Assembly: GCF_036543075.1 (NCBI RefSeq)
Contig: NZ_JAZHPF010000007.1
Span: forward strand, 62,001 to 126,000
Length of the DNA stretch: 64,000 nucleotides
Reading direction: 5' to 3'
From: Deinococcus sp. YIM 134068
GTDB lineage: Bacteria > Deinococcota > Deinococci > Deinococcales > Deinococcaceae
The notes beneath the pieces were generated by a model. That model worked only from the letters and a program-made list of their open reading frames with translations. It did not search any database and was not told where the DNA came from. The translations under genes were made by a program, and so were the position numbers. Shown in pieces: positions 1 to 14,280 of this stretch (position 1 is its first letter; every line of letters starts with the position of its first letter).

Positions 1-60
1 GGCGTCCTGAACGGGCGCGGTGATGGACATTCCGGTGGGCAGGGACAGGGTTGCAGTCAC
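1..60 (-). CDS. 5' end of a gene running off the left edge (possibly malate synthase A)
   Basis: A GTG at 60-58 is preceded at a good distance by AGGAGG (66-71, minus strand) and opens 20 codons to the window edge, reading VTATLSLPTGMSITAPVQDA. It lies downstream of the glycerate-route genes on the same strand. The stretch resembles the leading residues of some malate synthase A proteins (a hydrophobic I-T-x-P-V start), but 20 residues are too few to name it. If right, the window would hold two malate synthase genes. The start signal is solid; the identity is a guess. Confidence 0.45.
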   Translation of the reverse strand, partial: MTATLSLPTGMSITAPVQDA

Positions 61-175
61 GGGGGCCTCCTGGGGGAAGGGGAACGCGGCTTGTATTTCA
101 CCTCTTGAAGACGTTTTCCATTTTAAGCAGAAAAAGGCCTTAAGGATGGTCTCCGCGAGAGTGACGCCCCTCGTC

Positions 176-1423
176 CTATTCCACCCATACCGCCCGGTAG
201 TCGTTGAGGTTGTGTCCGCTCGGCCCGGTCACGAGCGCATCTTCCAGCATCGTGAAGAAGCTGCCGGAGTCGTTACGGGTGAGGAAGGCGCGTGGATCAA
301 GTCCCAGAGCGCGGGCGCGAACGAGCGAGTCGGGCGTGAGGAAAGCTCCCGCCGCGTCGCTGTTGCCGTCGATGCCGTCCGAACCGGCGGAGAGGGCATG
401 GACACCCCGCTCGCCGAGGTCGTGGAGCAGCCACAGGGCGAACTCCTGATTGCGCCCGCCGCGCCCCTCGCCGCGCACGGTGACGGTCGCCTCCCCGCCG
501 GAGAGGAGGACGAGCGGCCCCCGGAAGGGCGTGCCGTGATCGCGGACACTCGATATAAGGGAGGCATGGAAACCCGCGAGGTCGCGCGCCTCCCCCGCGA
601 GGGTGTCGGAGAGGATGACGGAGCGCACGCCCTGAGCTTCCAGGAAGGAGTGCGCCGCCTCCAGCAGCACGCGGTTGGAGCCGATGATCGTGTTCTCGAC
701 GTGAGGCAATTCGCCCGGTTTCGGCGTTTCGGGCAGTTCCCCTCTCGCTCCCGCCGTGAGGTGCGCGCGGGCCTCCTGAACCTCCAGCCCGTAACGGTCC
801 AGCACCCCCAGCGCCTCCGCGAAGGTGGACGGGTCGGGCACGGTGGGGCCGGAGGCGATCACCGATGGGTCGTCGCCGATCACGTCGGAGATCAGGAGGG
901 CGCGCACGTGGGCGCGGGTGGCCGCCGCGAGCCGCCCACCCTTGACGTGCGAGAGGTGCTTGCGGACGGCGTTGATTTCCCCGATGTCGGCCCCGGCCCG
1001 CAGCAGGTCGCGGGTGAGCGCCCCCTTCTGCGCGAGCGTGACGCCCCACGGCGCACTCAACAGGGCACTCCCGCCGCCGGAGACGAGGACGAGGAGGCGG
1101 GCATCCTCCGGCAACGCGCGCACCCGTGTCAAAGCTCTCTCCGCCGCCCGGACGCTGTGTTCGTCGGGGACGGGGTGGCTGCCGGGCAGGACCTCCGCCG
1201 CGTCCGGGGCGCTCAGGTCGGGGGTGCCGCGCGGGGGGACGGCGAGGCCGGGGACGCCGGGATAAGCCTCCAGCGCCGCCCGCAGCATGGGCAGCGCCGC
1301 CTTGCCGAAGGCGAGCACGAGGTCGGGCCGGGGTTCGTTCAGGTACGGGGCGAGGAGGCGGGCGGGGGCCACGGCCTCCAGCGCCGCGTGGTAGCTGCGT
1401 TCGAGGAGCGCCCGTCTGTCCAC
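176..1423 (-). CDS. glycerate 2-kinase (MOFRL/GckA family)
   Basis: 415 aa, the usual length for the MOFRL-type glycerate kinase family, which phosphorylates D-glycerate to 2-phosphoglycerate in the cytoplasm. Visible landmarks are the N-terminal stretch LVLAFGKAALPML, the Gly-rich VSGGGSALLSAP (about residue 110-125) and the C-terminal LLSGGEATVTVRGEGRGGRN segment typical of the family. It starts with GTG 11 bases after the stop of the upstream reductase, with a GGGGG-type Shine-Dalgarno overlapping that stop, so the two are translationally coupled. As last gene of gcl-hyi-reductase-kinase it delivers glyoxylate carbon to glycolysis. Other names for the family are TtuD and GckA. Confidence 0.9.
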   Translation of the reverse strand: MDRRALLERSYHAALEAVAPARLLAPYLNEPRPDLVLAFGKAALPMLRAALEAYPGVPGLAVPPRGTPDLSAPDAAEVLPGSHPVPDEHSVRAAERALTRVRALPEDARLLVLVSGGGSALLSAPWGVTLAQKGALTRDLLRAGADIGEINAVRKHLSHVKGGRLAAATRAHVRALLISDVIGDDPSVIASGPTVPDPSTFAEALGVLDRYGLEVQEARAHLTAGARGELPETPKPGELPHVENTIIGSNRVLLEAAHSFLEAQGVRSVILSDTLAGEARDLAGFHASLISSVRDHGTPFRGPLVLLSGGEATVTVRGEGRGGRNQEFALWLLHDLGERGVHALSAGSDGIDGNSDAAGAFLTPDSLVRARALGLDPRAFLTRNDSGSFFTMLEDALVTGPSGHNLNDYRAVWVE

Positions 1424-1434
1424 GCCCGGCCCCC

Positions 1435-2327
<893 letters not shown>

Positions 2328-2331
<4 letters not shown>

Positions 2332-3131
2332 GGGTTCAGCACTCCTTCCCTGAAGGCCTTCATCCACCCCAGCGAGGCCACCGTGTCCCCCTCCGGCACG
2401 TATTCCAGCCCGACGTATCCGGCGTAGCCCTCACGGTCGAGCGCCCCGAGGACGAACGGGAAGTTGATCTCCCCCGTCCCCGGCTGGTGGCGGCCCGGCA
2501 CGTCGGCGAGCTGAACGTGGGCGATCTGCGGTTGGAAGCGGCGGAAGGTGTCGAGCAGTTGCCCGCCCGTCCGCTGCTGGTGGTACAGGTCGTACTGGAT
2601 GCGGAGGTTGGCGGCCCCCACCTCCCCGATCAACTCCGCCGCCTGCTCGGGCGTCCGCAGGAAGAAGCCGGGGATGTCGTGCGTGTTCACGGGTTCGATG
2701 AGCAGCGTGACACCGACCTGATGCAGTTCGGCGGCGGCGTACCGCAGATTCTCCACGAGCGTGCGGCGGGCCTCCTCCGGGTCCGCGCCCTCCGGCAGCT
2801 TCCCGGCGAGGCAGTTGACGAGGGGTGGCACGTCACTCCGCAGCGCCTCCACGTACACGAGGGCCTGCGCCACGCCGTCGCGGAACTCCTCCCGACGCTC
2901 CGGCAGGATGGCGATTCCCCGTTCCCCCGCCGCCCAGTCCCCGGCGGGCAGGTTGAAAAGAACTTGCCTCAGCCCGTGCGCGTCCAGCTCCGCGCGCAAC
3001 TCCTGGGGCGAATACGGGTAGGGGAACATGTACTCCACGGCGTCGAATCCCGCCCGCCGCGCGGCGGCGAACCGCTCCAGAAAGGGCAACTCCGGGAAGA
3101 GCATGGTGAGGTTGGCAGCGAACTTGGGCAT
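2328..3131 (-). CDS. hyi: hydroxypyruvate isomerase
   Basis: 267 aa TIM-barrel protein of the xylose-isomerase-like family, close to the 258 aa of E. coli Hyi. It begins MPKFAANLTMLFPELPFLER and carries DAVEYMFPYPYSP and EPVNTHDIPGFFL, both characteristic of Hyi. It interconverts hydroxypyruvate and tartronate semialdehyde. The start is ATG with GGAGG seven bases upstream. It overlaps the next reductase gene by four bases. About 200 bp of repeat-rich spacer separates it from the end of gcl. Confidence 0.9.
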
Positions 3132-3156
3132 AGAACCTCCGGGGGAAGGGAGTGAG

Positions 3157-3184
3157 GGATTAGGAATTAGGGGTTAGGGAGTTG
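3157..3184. repeat. seven-base tandem array (left cap of the hyi-gcl gap)
   Basis: Four consecutive seven-base units of the type GGRTTAG (GGATTAG, GAATTAG, GGGTTAG, then a degenerate GGAGTTG), 26 bp upstream of the hyi start. The array at 3308-3335 is the same motif in the opposite orientation, so the two form inverted borders around the GC-rich hairpin between them. Confidence 0.7.
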
Positions 3185-3205
3185 ACGGGCGGGTTTCCCT
3201 GGGTG

Positions 3206-3280
3206 CCAGGCCCGTTCACCCCCTCTGCTTCGCAGCTCTGCGAGTCCCGGCCTCCCCCCTCAAGGGGGAGGAGAAAAAAT
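3206..3280 (-). repeat. GC-rich REP-like hairpin repeat, single copy
   Basis: Member of the main intergenic repeat family of this window. The core is a hairpin, CCTCCCCCTTGAGGGGGGAGG-like with the central TTGA, followed by a G-rich tail ending in TGAAC-GGGCCTGGC. This copy is inverted and carries an extra piece (CTGCTTCGCAGCTCTGCGAG) between hairpin and tail. Confidence 0.75.
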
Positions 3281-3307
3281 GTTCTCTGCTCTGAGGTTTG
3301 GGATTTT

Positions 3308-3330
3308 CCTAACGCCTAACCCCTAACCCC

Positions 3331-3335
<5 letters not shown>
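3308..3335. repeat. seven-base tandem array (right cap of the hyi-gcl gap)
   Basis: Units CCTAACG, CCTAACC, CCTAACC, then CCTCAAT, running straight into the stop codon of gcl. It is the reverse complement of the array at 3157-3184. Confidence 0.7.
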
Positions 3336-5109
<1,774 letters not shown>

Positions 5110-5491
5110 CTGAGTTTCCTCCTTGAGGGCGAGCTTAAGGGTCGAGGGCTGGTTTGTCAATCCGTAGAACTATATTTCGCTGAATGAAAATAAGGGGATG
5201 GATCGCGCTCCACATCCCCACGGGTTGAGCGGCGGACCTTCTCTCCGTGTTGGACGTAGGCTTGAGACGCCTGATCCCGCAGAAAATCAGGGCGGCGAGA
5301 GAAGCAGGTTCCTGAGAAGCCCAGAATGCTACTTTGGGTTGAGAGGGCATGTACCTGAGTATTTTACGGAGCAAAAAACCTCTCCACACTTTGACAAAAG
5401 CGGCGGGGATGTGTTACACCCTAAGCACTTCGCTCCTCATCGCCGCCCGACCCTGACCCGGCTGCCTGCGCGGCACCACTGGAGTCTCCCT
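5110..5491. promoter_or_regulatory. divergent control region between gcl and the malate synthase gene
   Basis: About 380 bp, more AT-rich than its surroundings. For gcl: TTGACA (5155-5160) with TAAGCT 17 bases on (5132-5137, minus), or a better -10 TATAGT (5169-5174, minus) without a good -35. An imperfect inverted repeat, ATTTC and GAAAAT arms around 5173-5190, overlaps this zone and could be an operator. For the malate synthase: TTGACA at 5391-5396, 18-base spacer, extended -10 TGTTACACC ending at 5420, about 66 bases of leader. No regulator gene is adjacent. In E. coli the gcl promoter is under an IclR-family repressor (AllR); whether that holds here is not visible. Confidence 0.4.
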
Positions 5492-6867
5492 GTGACCACA
5501 CCTGCCCCCGACCTTCGGCGCACGCTTCAGGACCGTTTCGGTGGGCGCTGGCGTGCCCTGCTCGCCCAGGACCGGAGCAGCTGGGCACCCGGCTTCAACC
5601 CGGCGGGGGCGTCTGTTCGTCAGGGGGAGTGGCAGGTGGCCCCTCCGCCCGCAGAACTGCGTGCCCGCCTGGTGGAACAGCTCGTGGAACCGAGCGACGC
5701 CGGGGCATTGAAGGCTGCGCTCACCGCCGCCCCCGACGCCCTGATTTTCGACTTCGACGACACCTTTTCGCCGACGCCGGAGAATGTACGGGCCGGACAC
5801 GCGAACCTTCAGGGGTTGCCGGAGGGTGGCCCGCTCCCCATGACCCGGCCCCGCCCGCTGTACATGGAGAACGGGGACGGCGGAAGCGCCAGCGTCGACG
5901 ACCTCGCCGCCTTCGTGGGGGCGTTCGCGGGCCGTGACCACCTGTTCGTCTACGTTCCCAAGCTGGAGTTTCCCGACGAGGCGGAGTTCTGGAACGACCT
6001 GCTGACCGAGGCCGAGCACCTGAGCGGACGGGTGCCGAACAGCCTGCGCGTCTGCATCCAGATCGAGACGCTGCCGGGGGCCTTCCACGCCGAGGAGCTG
6101 CTGCATACGCTGCGGGAGCGGGCCTTCGGGCTGAATGCCGGGCGCTGGGACTACGTGTTCAGCGCGGTGAAGTGGCTGGGGCTGGACAGGCGATTCTGCC
6201 TGCCGGAGCGCGGCGAGTTGCACATGGGGCAACCGGCGATGGGAGCTTACGAGGCCCACCTCGCGCGGGTGTGTGGCCGACGGGGCGCGCAGGCCATCGG
6301 GGGCACGGCGGCGCTGGCCCCCGACCCGCAGAATCCCGAACCCGCCCTCGCCGTCGTGCGCGCCGACAAGGAGCGGGAGGCCGCGCGGGGTTACGTCGCG
6401 GCGTGGGCCGGGCTGCCGGAACTGATTCCCACCGTCCGGGCCGTGTTCCAGTCGCCGCCGCCCGTCTCTCCCCCATCGCCGATGGCCGAGGAGGACGTGG
6501 CCGCCGAACTGCTCGACCTTCCCCGCGCCGAACGGGTGTCCGAGGCCGCGGTGCGCGAGGCTATCGGCGTGTCGGTTACATACTTCCGCGCGTGGCTGGG
6601 CGGTCGGGGTGTGATCGTCCGCAACGGGCGGGTGGAGGACACCGCCACCACCGAACTCGCCCGCGCCCAGTTGTGGGGGTGGGTGCGTCACCGCCTGCCG
6701 CTGGACACGGGGGGAACGCTCACGCCGGAGCGTTTCCGACAACTCCTGGCCCACCAGGCCGACCCGCAGGAGAGCGCCGCGCGGCTGCTGCTCGCGCTCG
6801 TCCTCCCCGACGCCTGCCCCGCCTTCTTCCCGGCGGTGGCCCGCTCCCTCCCGGAGGTGAATCCCGT

Positions 6868-6871
<4 letters not shown>
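5492..6871 (+). CDS. malate synthase A-type enzyme (short form)
   Basis: 459 aa, shorter than the 530-odd residues of E. coli AceB, mainly through a short N-terminus. It condenses glyoxylate and acetyl-CoA to malate. Family marks in order: FDFDDTFSPTPENVRAG, TRPRPLYM (active-site Arg of the usual RPRGWH), CIQIETLPGAFHAEELL (Mg-binding Glu), LNAGRWDYVFSAVKWLG (Mg-binding Asp), and VEDTATTELARAQLWGW, which holds the catalytic Asp. The reading frame is open from 5198, but GTG at 5492 gives the sensible N-terminus VTTPAPDLRRTLQDRF. The stop overlaps the allantoate amidohydrolase start (ATGA), tying it to ureide degradation. Confidence 0.88.
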
Positions 6872-9482
<2,611 letters not shown>

Positions 9483-9484
9483 AA

Positions 9485-9512
9485 GCGGTCAGCCGTCAGC
9501 TTTCAGCGGTCA
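9485..9512. repeat. seven-base tandem array after allB
   Basis: Units GCGGTCA, GCCGTCA, GCTTTCA, GCGGTCA, starting three bases after the allB stop. The array at 16082-16105 is the same motif inverted. Confidence 0.7.
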
Positions 9513-9551
9513 GAAGAGAGGGGAATTGACGTGTTCGTTTTCTTTATTGCT

Positions 9552-9600
9552 AGGCCAGCTCACCCCCTCCCGGCCTCCCCCCTCAAGGGGGAGGAGCAAA
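9552..9600 (-). repeat. GC-rich REP-like hairpin repeat (left half of an inverted pair)
   Basis: Inverted copy reading TCACCCCCTCCCGGCCTCC then the TCAA-centred hairpin and GAGGAG. It pairs with the direct copy at 9622-9681. Confidence 0.75.
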
Positions 9601-9621
9601 AGAGCAAGGGCAATAGCTTTT

Positions 9622-9681
9622 TCTCCCTCTCCCCTTGCGGGAGAGGGCCGGGGAGAGGGGTGACGAGCAACGCTCGTCTTG
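9622..9681 (+). repeat. GC-rich REP-like hairpin repeat, long-tail form (right half of pair)
   Basis: Direct copy of the variant with core CTCCCTCTCCCCTTGCGGG, AGAGGG, tail GGGGAGAGGGGTG and then the extra hairpin GACGAGCAACGCTCGTC. A nearly identical copy lies at 15890-15948. Confidence 0.75.
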
Positions 9682-9710
9682 TTGTCCAACGAGAAACACA
9701 CTCCAACACG

Positions 9711-9742
9711 CCGTTAGACCGTCAGACGGTTAGACCGTTAGA
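9711..9742. repeat. short tandem array before allE (eight-base unit)
   Basis: Units CCGTTAGA, CCGTCAGA, CGGTTAGA, CCGTTAGA, ending 12 bases before the Shine-Dalgarno of the ureidoglycine aminohydrolase gene. Confidence 0.65.
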
Positions 9743-9765
9743 CCCCCGCCCCCCAGGAGGCCCCC

Positions 9766-10527
9766 TTGACCCTCAAACACCTCGGCCAGACCCGCAGCGT
9801 CGTCAACCCGGAGTACGCCCTCCTGACGCCCGAAACCTTCATCCGCACAGCCGTGGCCGAGTGGAAGGACACGGCCTGCCTCGTCCACATCGCCCCGGTG
9901 ATCGGGCTGGGTGCCCGTTTCAGCCAGTTCACCGCCGAGATGCGTGCGGGCGCGGTGGCGAGCGCTCCGCCGAAGGGCGTTCAACGCTTCGTGTTCGTGC
10001 TCGACGGTGAGGTGGAGGTGCGCGTGGGCGGCGACACCCACCGCCTGACCGAGTACGGGTACGCCTACCTCCCCGCCGGGACGGATCACAGCATCCACGC
10101 GGGGGAGGCGGCCCGCGTCTCCGTCTTCGAGAAGCGGTTTCAGCCCCAGTTGGAGGGCCTGCCCGCGCCGGAGGTCTTCGTCGGCAACGAGCAGGACGTG
10201 GCGGGCACCGAGTTCGAGGGCGACCCCGGCCTCATCGCGCGCAAGCTGCTCCCCGACGCGCCGCAGTTCGACTTCATCGTGACCACCATGAGCTACGCGC
10301 CGGGGGCCACGCTGCCCTACGTGGAGATTCACTATATGGAACACGGCCTGCTGATGCTGGAGGGCGAGGGCATCTACCGCCTCGGCGAGCGGTACTTGCA
10401 GGTCACGAGGGGCGACGTGATCTGGATGGGTGCCCACTGCCCGCAGTGGTACGGGGCACTCGGCAAGACGTGGAGCAAGTACCTGCTCTACAAGGACATG
10501 AACCGTCATCCGCTAGAGCCGACGTAG
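9766..10527 (+). CDS. allE: (S)-ureidoglycine aminohydrolase
   Basis: 253 aa bicupin protein, the size of E. coli AllE/YlbA (261). It removes ammonia from (S)-ureidoglycine to give (S)-ureidoglycolate. The N-terminal cupin has [16 protein letters not shown] and [10 protein letters not shown]. The C-terminal cupin has the metal-site pattern [19 protein letters not shown] with Glu/His ligands, and [14 protein letters not shown], both characteristic of AllE. The start is TTG with AGGAGG five bases upstream (9755-9760). It follows allB on the same strand but is separated by 283 bp of repeats, so it may have its own transcript. Confidence 0.9.
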   Translation: MTLKHLGQTRSVVNPEYALLTPETFIRTAVAEWKDTACLVHIAPVIGLGARFSQFTAEMRAGAVASAPPKGVQRFVFVLDGEVEVRVGGDTHRLTEYGYAYLPAGTDHSIHAGEAARVSVFEKRFQPQLEGLPAPEVFVGNEQDVAGTEFEGDPGLIARKLLPDAPQFDFIVTTMSYAPGATLPYVEIHYMEHGLLMLEGEGIYRLGERYLQVTRGDVIWMGAHCPQWYGALGKTWSKYLLYKDMNRHPLEPT

Positions 10528-10534
10528 GGCGGGG

Positions 10535-10562
10535 AGTCGCCAGTCACCAGTCGCCAGAAGGA
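10535..10562. repeat. seven-base tandem array after allE
   Basis: Units AGTCGCC, AGTCACC, AGTCGCC, then a degenerate AGAAGGA, eight bases after the allE stop. Confidence 0.65.
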
Positions 10563-10599
10563 ACTATTGGACAACTATACGAATACAAGGAGTGTTTTT

Positions 10600-10676
10600 T
10601 GCTCCTCCCCCTTGAGGGGGGACGCCGGGACTGGTACAGCTCCGCAGGAGAGGGGGTGAGCGGGCCTGGCCTCCCC
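10600..10676 (+). repeat. GC-rich REP-like hairpin repeat, interrupted copy
   Basis: Direct copy: CTCCTCCCCCTTGAGGGG core, then an inserted piece (GGTACAGCTCCGCAGGAG) before the tail GAGGGGGTGAGCGGGCCTGG. The insert is akin to that in the copy at 3206-3280. Confidence 0.7.
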
Positions 10677-10776
10677 AGAACGTAGATAAACAACCACCCC
10701 AATCATCTGCCAGCGACTCGTCTTCTTTTCGACCAACGCTCCTGAACGTTCGTCAAAACGGCGGTCCTCCCCTCTT

Positions 10777-10811
10777 CCCTAACCCCTAACTGCTAAGCCC
10801 TGACGCCTCAA
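10777..10811. repeat. seven-base tandem array before the malic enzyme gene
   Basis: Units CCCTAAC, CCCTAAC, TGCTAAG, CCCTGAC, GCCTCAA, leading directly into the AAAGGAGG Shine-Dalgarno of the malic enzyme gene. Confidence 0.65.
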
Positions 10812-10822
10812 AGGAGGCCCCC

Positions 10823-12586
10823 ATGACCGCCACCCACCCCCCCGCCCGCCTTCCCCTCACCACCCACTACGATGTTCGCCGTGACGCGGGGGGCCGCCGC
10901 TTCCTCGAACCGCTCGTGCGGGGCTTCGACCTCACGCGCATTCCGCTGCTGAATAAGGGAACTGCCTTCACCGAGGAGGAACGGGCCGCGCTGGGCCTCG
11001 ACGGGCTGATCGCCCCGCAGGTGGACACGCTGGAGACGCTGGTGGAGAGATTGCACCGCGCCTACAGCAAGGTGACGGACCCGCTGGAGCGGCACGTCTT
11101 CCTCCGCAACCTGCAAGACCGCAACGAGGTGCTGTTCTACGCCCTCCTCGCCGCACATGTCGAGGAAATGCTGCCCGTCGTGTACACGCCGACCGTGGGG
11201 CTGGCGGTGCAGAACTTCAGCCAGATTTACCGGGTGCCGCGCGGCCTGACGCTCTCCACGGCGAATATCGGGCGGGCGGGGCAGGCCCTCGCCAACGTGC
11301 CCCTCAACGACGTTCGCATCATCGTGGCGACCGATTCCAGCGCCATCCTCGGTATCGGAGATCAGGGGTTCGGGGGCATGGCAATCAGTATCGGCAAGCT
11401 CAGCCTCTACGTGGTGGCGGGCGGCGTCGGGCCGGACAAGACCCTGCCCGTGGAGCTGGACGTGGGCACCAACCGTCAGGACCTGCTCGACGACCCCGAT
11501 TACCTCGGCGTCCACCACACGCGCCTGACGGGCGACGAGTACCTGGCCTTCGTGGACCGTTTCGTGGAGGCGACGCGCGCCCGCTATCCGAAGGCGATCA
11601 TCCAGTGGGAGGACTTCTCACGCGACGCGGCCTTCACGGTGCTGGAGCGGTATCGCAAGGTCGTGCCGAGCTTCAACGACGACATTCAGGGGACGGGCGC
11701 GGTGGTCCTCGCCGGGGTGCTGAACGCCTGCCGTCTGGGGGGCGAGCGGCTGCGCGACCAACGCATCGTCCTGCACGGGGCGGGTGCGGGCGGCATCGGG
11801 GTGACGGACGCGCTGCGTAGGGGCCTGATAGACGAGGGCCTGACCGACGAGGAGGCCCGCGCCCGCCTCTTCGTGCTGGACCAGACGGGCCTCCTCCTGA
11901 CCGACCGCCGGTTGGACGGGTACAAGCAGCCCTACGCGCACGACCCGGCGGGCCTCGGCTTCACCTACGAGGGCCGCGCGCCGGGCCTGCTGGAGACGGT
12001 GCGGGGAGCGGGGGCGACCGTCCTCGTCGGCCTCTCCGGCGTGGCGGGCGCTTTCGGGGAGGACGTGGTGCGGGCGGTTCACGCGAACACCGCGCGGCCC
12101 ATCGTCTTCCCCCTCTCCAACCCCACCGCCAACTGCGAGGCCCTGCCCGCCGACGTGCTGCGCTGGACGGATGGCGCGGCCCTCGTGGCGACGGGCAGCC
12201 CCTTCGACCCGGTGGAGCTGAACGGGCAGACGTACCCCGTCGGGCAGGGCAACAACGCCTTCATCTTCCCCGGCCTCGGCTTCGGGGCGATCCTCGCGGG
12301 CGTGCGCGAGATCACGGACGAGATGGTGGCGCAGGCGGCCTACGCCCTCGCGGAGTACACCGGGCGCACCCATCCCGACCGCCTCTACCCGCCCGTCTCG
12401 GAACTGCCGCAGGCGAGCGTGGAGGTCGCCGCGCGGGTCATCCGTCAGGCCGTGCGCGACGGCGTGGCGCAGGAGGCGGAGCTGGCGGAACTCGACGACG
12501 CGGCGCTGCTGGAGCGGGTGCGCGCGAAGTTCTGGGTGCCGAAGTATCTGCCGTTCCGCGCGCCCGCCGTCGGTGAGGAGGGGTGA
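10823..12586 (+). CDS. maeA: NAD-dependent malic enzyme
   Basis: 587 aa, long-form malic enzyme (E. coli MaeA/SfcA 565). It decarboxylates malate to pyruvate with NAD. Marks: [35 protein letters not shown] with the catalytic Tyr, [26 protein letters not shown] with metal-binding Asp pair, [15 protein letters not shown] (dinucleotide fold) and [11 protein letters not shown]. The ATG follows AAAGGAGGCCCCC, an excellent Shine-Dalgarno. Next to malate synthase and the ureide genes it would close a cycle: glyoxylate plus acetyl-CoA to malate, to pyruvate, to acetyl-CoA. Confidence 0.93.
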   Translation: MTATHPPARLPLTTHYDVRRDAGGRRFLEPLVRGFDLTRIPLLNKGTAFTEEERAALGLDGLIAPQVDTLETLVERLHRAYSKVTDPLERHVFLRNLQDRNEVLFYALLAAHVEEMLPVVYTPTVGLAVQNFSQIYRVPRGLTLSTANIGRAGQALANVPLNDVRIIVATDSSAILGIGDQGFGGMAISIGKLSLYVVAGGVGPDKTLPVELDVGTNRQDLLDDPDYLGVHHTRLTGDEYLAFVDRFVEATRARYPKAIIQWEDFSRDAAFTVLERYRKVVPSFNDDIQGTGAVVLAGVLNACRLGGERLRDQRIVLHGAGAGGIGVTDALRRGLIDEGLTDEEARARLFVLDQTGLLLTDRRLDGYKQPYAHDPAGLGFTYEGRAPGLLETVRGAGATVLVGLSGVAGAFGEDVVRAVHANTARPIVFPLSNPTANCEALPADVLRWTDGAALVATGSPFDPVELNGQTYPVGQGNNAFIFPGLGFGAILAGVREITDEMVAQAAYALAEYTGRTHPDRLYPPVSELPQASVEVAARVIRQAVRDGVAQEAELAELDDAALLERVRAKFWVPKYLPFRAPAVGEEG

Positions 12587-12628
12587 TGCTTTTCAGAGCG
12601 TGATCGAAAGGGACAAAACGCGCTTCTG

Positions 12629-12672
12629 TTGCTCCTCCCCCCTTGCGGGGGAGGCCGGGTGGGGGGTGGACG
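12629..12672 (+). repeat. GC-rich REP-like hairpin repeat between convergent genes
   Basis: Direct copy with a CTCCTCCCCCCTTGCGGGG core and GAGGCCGGGTGGGGGGTGG tail. It sits between the 3' ends of the malic enzyme and 8-oxoguanine deaminase genes and could act as a transcript end, although no T-run follows. Confidence 0.65.
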
Positions 12673-12791
12673 CTGCAGGCGTCCCAGGTGAGCTTCACCG
12701 TTGAAGAGAACCCTTCCAACGACGCTCTCGCCAGTCCAACAGCAGGGGCGGCCTCGTAAAATCTGAGCTGCCCCCTACCTCTGCCTACCCA

Positions 12792-14192
12792 CTACCCCAG
12801 AATCATCCCCCGGCTCAGCCGCTCGTGCCGCTCCAGCAGGGGCGGCAGGTCCAGCGTCGTCACCCGCCCGCCCTCCACGACGGGCCGCCCGCCCACAAAG
12901 CTTAATGCCACACGCGGCGGGCCGCACAGGGTCAGGGCGGAGAGGGGATCGTGCCGCGCCCCGGCGAAGGCGAGGTCGCGCAGGTCCACGGCGATGAGGT
13001 CGGCGGCGAAACCCGGCGCGAGCTGGCCGAGGGCGTCCTCCCGGCCCAGCACCCGCGCGCCGCCCCGCGTGGCGAGCCAGAGGGCCTCGTAGGCAGTGAG
13101 GGCGTCCGCCGCTCGTGGGGCCTCGCCGGGCGTGCCGCGCACCCGCGAGGACAGGAGGGCCTGCCGTGCCTCCCCGAGCAGGTGCGCGCCGTCGTTGCTC
13201 GCGCTGCCGTCCACGCCGAGGGCCACCCGCACGCCCGCCTCCAGCAGCGTCCGCACCGGGGCGATGCCGCTCGCCAGCCGCATGTTGCTGCTCGGGCAGT
13301 GGGCGACGCCGCAGCCGCACTGGCCGAGGCGCGCCGCGTCCGCTTGGCTGAAGTGGACCCCGTGCGCGAACCACACGTCCGGCCCCAGCCACTCCAGCGA
13401 CTCGGCGTAGTCCAGCGGGCGCAGGCCGAAGCGGGCCAGGCAGAAGGCGTCCTCGTCCGCCGTCTCCGCGAGGTGGGTGTGGAGCAGGACCCCGTGGGCG
13501 CGGGCCAGACGCGCGCTCTCGCGCATCAGGTCGCCCGTCACCGAGAAGGGCGAGCAGGGGGCGAGGGCCACCCGCGTCATCGCCAGGGGCCGGGGGTCGT
13601 GCAGCGCCGTGATCACGCGCTCGCTGTCGCGGAGGATGTCGTCCTCCCGCTCCACGGCGCGGTCGGGGGGCAGGCCCCCCTGCGACTCGCCGAGGCTCAT
13701 GCTGCCGCGCGTCGCGTGGAAGCGCAGGCCGACCTCCTGCGCCGCCTCCACGGTGTCGTCCAGCCGCACCCCGTTCGGGTAGAGGTAGAGGTGGTCGCTG
13801 CTCGTCGTGCAGCCGGAGAGGGCGAGTTCGGCAAGTCCAACTTGCGTGCTCACGAAGGCCGCCTCCGGTGTCAGCCGCAGCCAGATCGGGTACAGCGTCC
13901 GCAGCCAGTCGAACAGCCCCGCATCCGGCGCGAGGCAGCGCGTCAGGTTCTGGTAGAGGTGGTGGTGAGTATTGATCAGGCCGGGCAGGACCACATGCCC
14001 GCTCAGGTCGCGCGTCTGGCAGTCGGGAGCGAGGAGGTCGGCGGGCAACTCGCTCTCCGGGCCGACCCAGCGCACGCGCTCGCCCTCGATGAGAACGGCG
14101 GCGTCCGGGATGGGCGCGTCGGGCGAAGTCCGTTCCCCCCGCATCGTCAGCAGAGTGTGGATGCCGCGCAGCAACGTCTGTGCTTCTGTCAT
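12792..14192 (-). CDS. 8-oxoguanine deaminase-type amidohydrolase
   Basis: 466 aa member of the TrzN/hydroxyatrazine-hydrolase-like amidohydrolases, in the branch that contains characterised 8-oxoguanine deaminases (about 450 aa). These convert 8-oxoguanine to uric acid. Metal-site motifs: PGLINTHHHLYQNLTR (about residue 70-85), HTHLAETADED, WFAHGVHFS and GVDGSASNDG. INTHHHLYQ with HCPSSNMRL is the pattern of this branch; guanine deaminase, also present here, has a different one. It lies 88 bases after a purine permease gene on the same strand, consistent with purine catabolism. The substrate is inferred from family and context; isoguanine or pterin deamination is the alternative. Confidence 0.75.
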   Translation of the reverse strand: MTEAQTLLRGIHTLLTMRGERTSPDAPIPDAAVLIEGERVRWVGPESELPADLLAPDCQTRDLSGHVVLPGLINTHHHLYQNLTRCLAPDAGLFDWLRTLYPIWLRLTPEAAFVSTQVGLAELALSGCTTSSDHLYLYPNGVRLDDTVEAAQEVGLRFHATRGSMSLGESQGGLPPDRAVEREDDILRDSERVITALHDPRPLAMTRVALAPCSPFSVTGDLMRESARLARAHGVLLHTHLAETADEDAFCLARFGLRPLDYAESLEWLGPDVWFAHGVHFSQADAARLGQCGCGVAHCPSSNMRLASGIAPVRTLLEAGVRVALGVDGSASNDGAHLLGEARQALLSSRVRGTPGEAPRAADALTAYEALWLATRGGARVLGREDALGQLAPGFAADLIAVDLRDLAFAGARHDPLSALTLCGPPRVALSFVGGRPVVEGGRVTTLDLPPLLERHERLSRGMILG

Positions 14193-14280
14193 ACCTGACC
14201 TCCTTGAACGAAAACTGGCCCCGACACGCTGTCAGGACCAGGGGTTGTGAGGGCTGAACTTTCCCGGAGTCTACATCTTT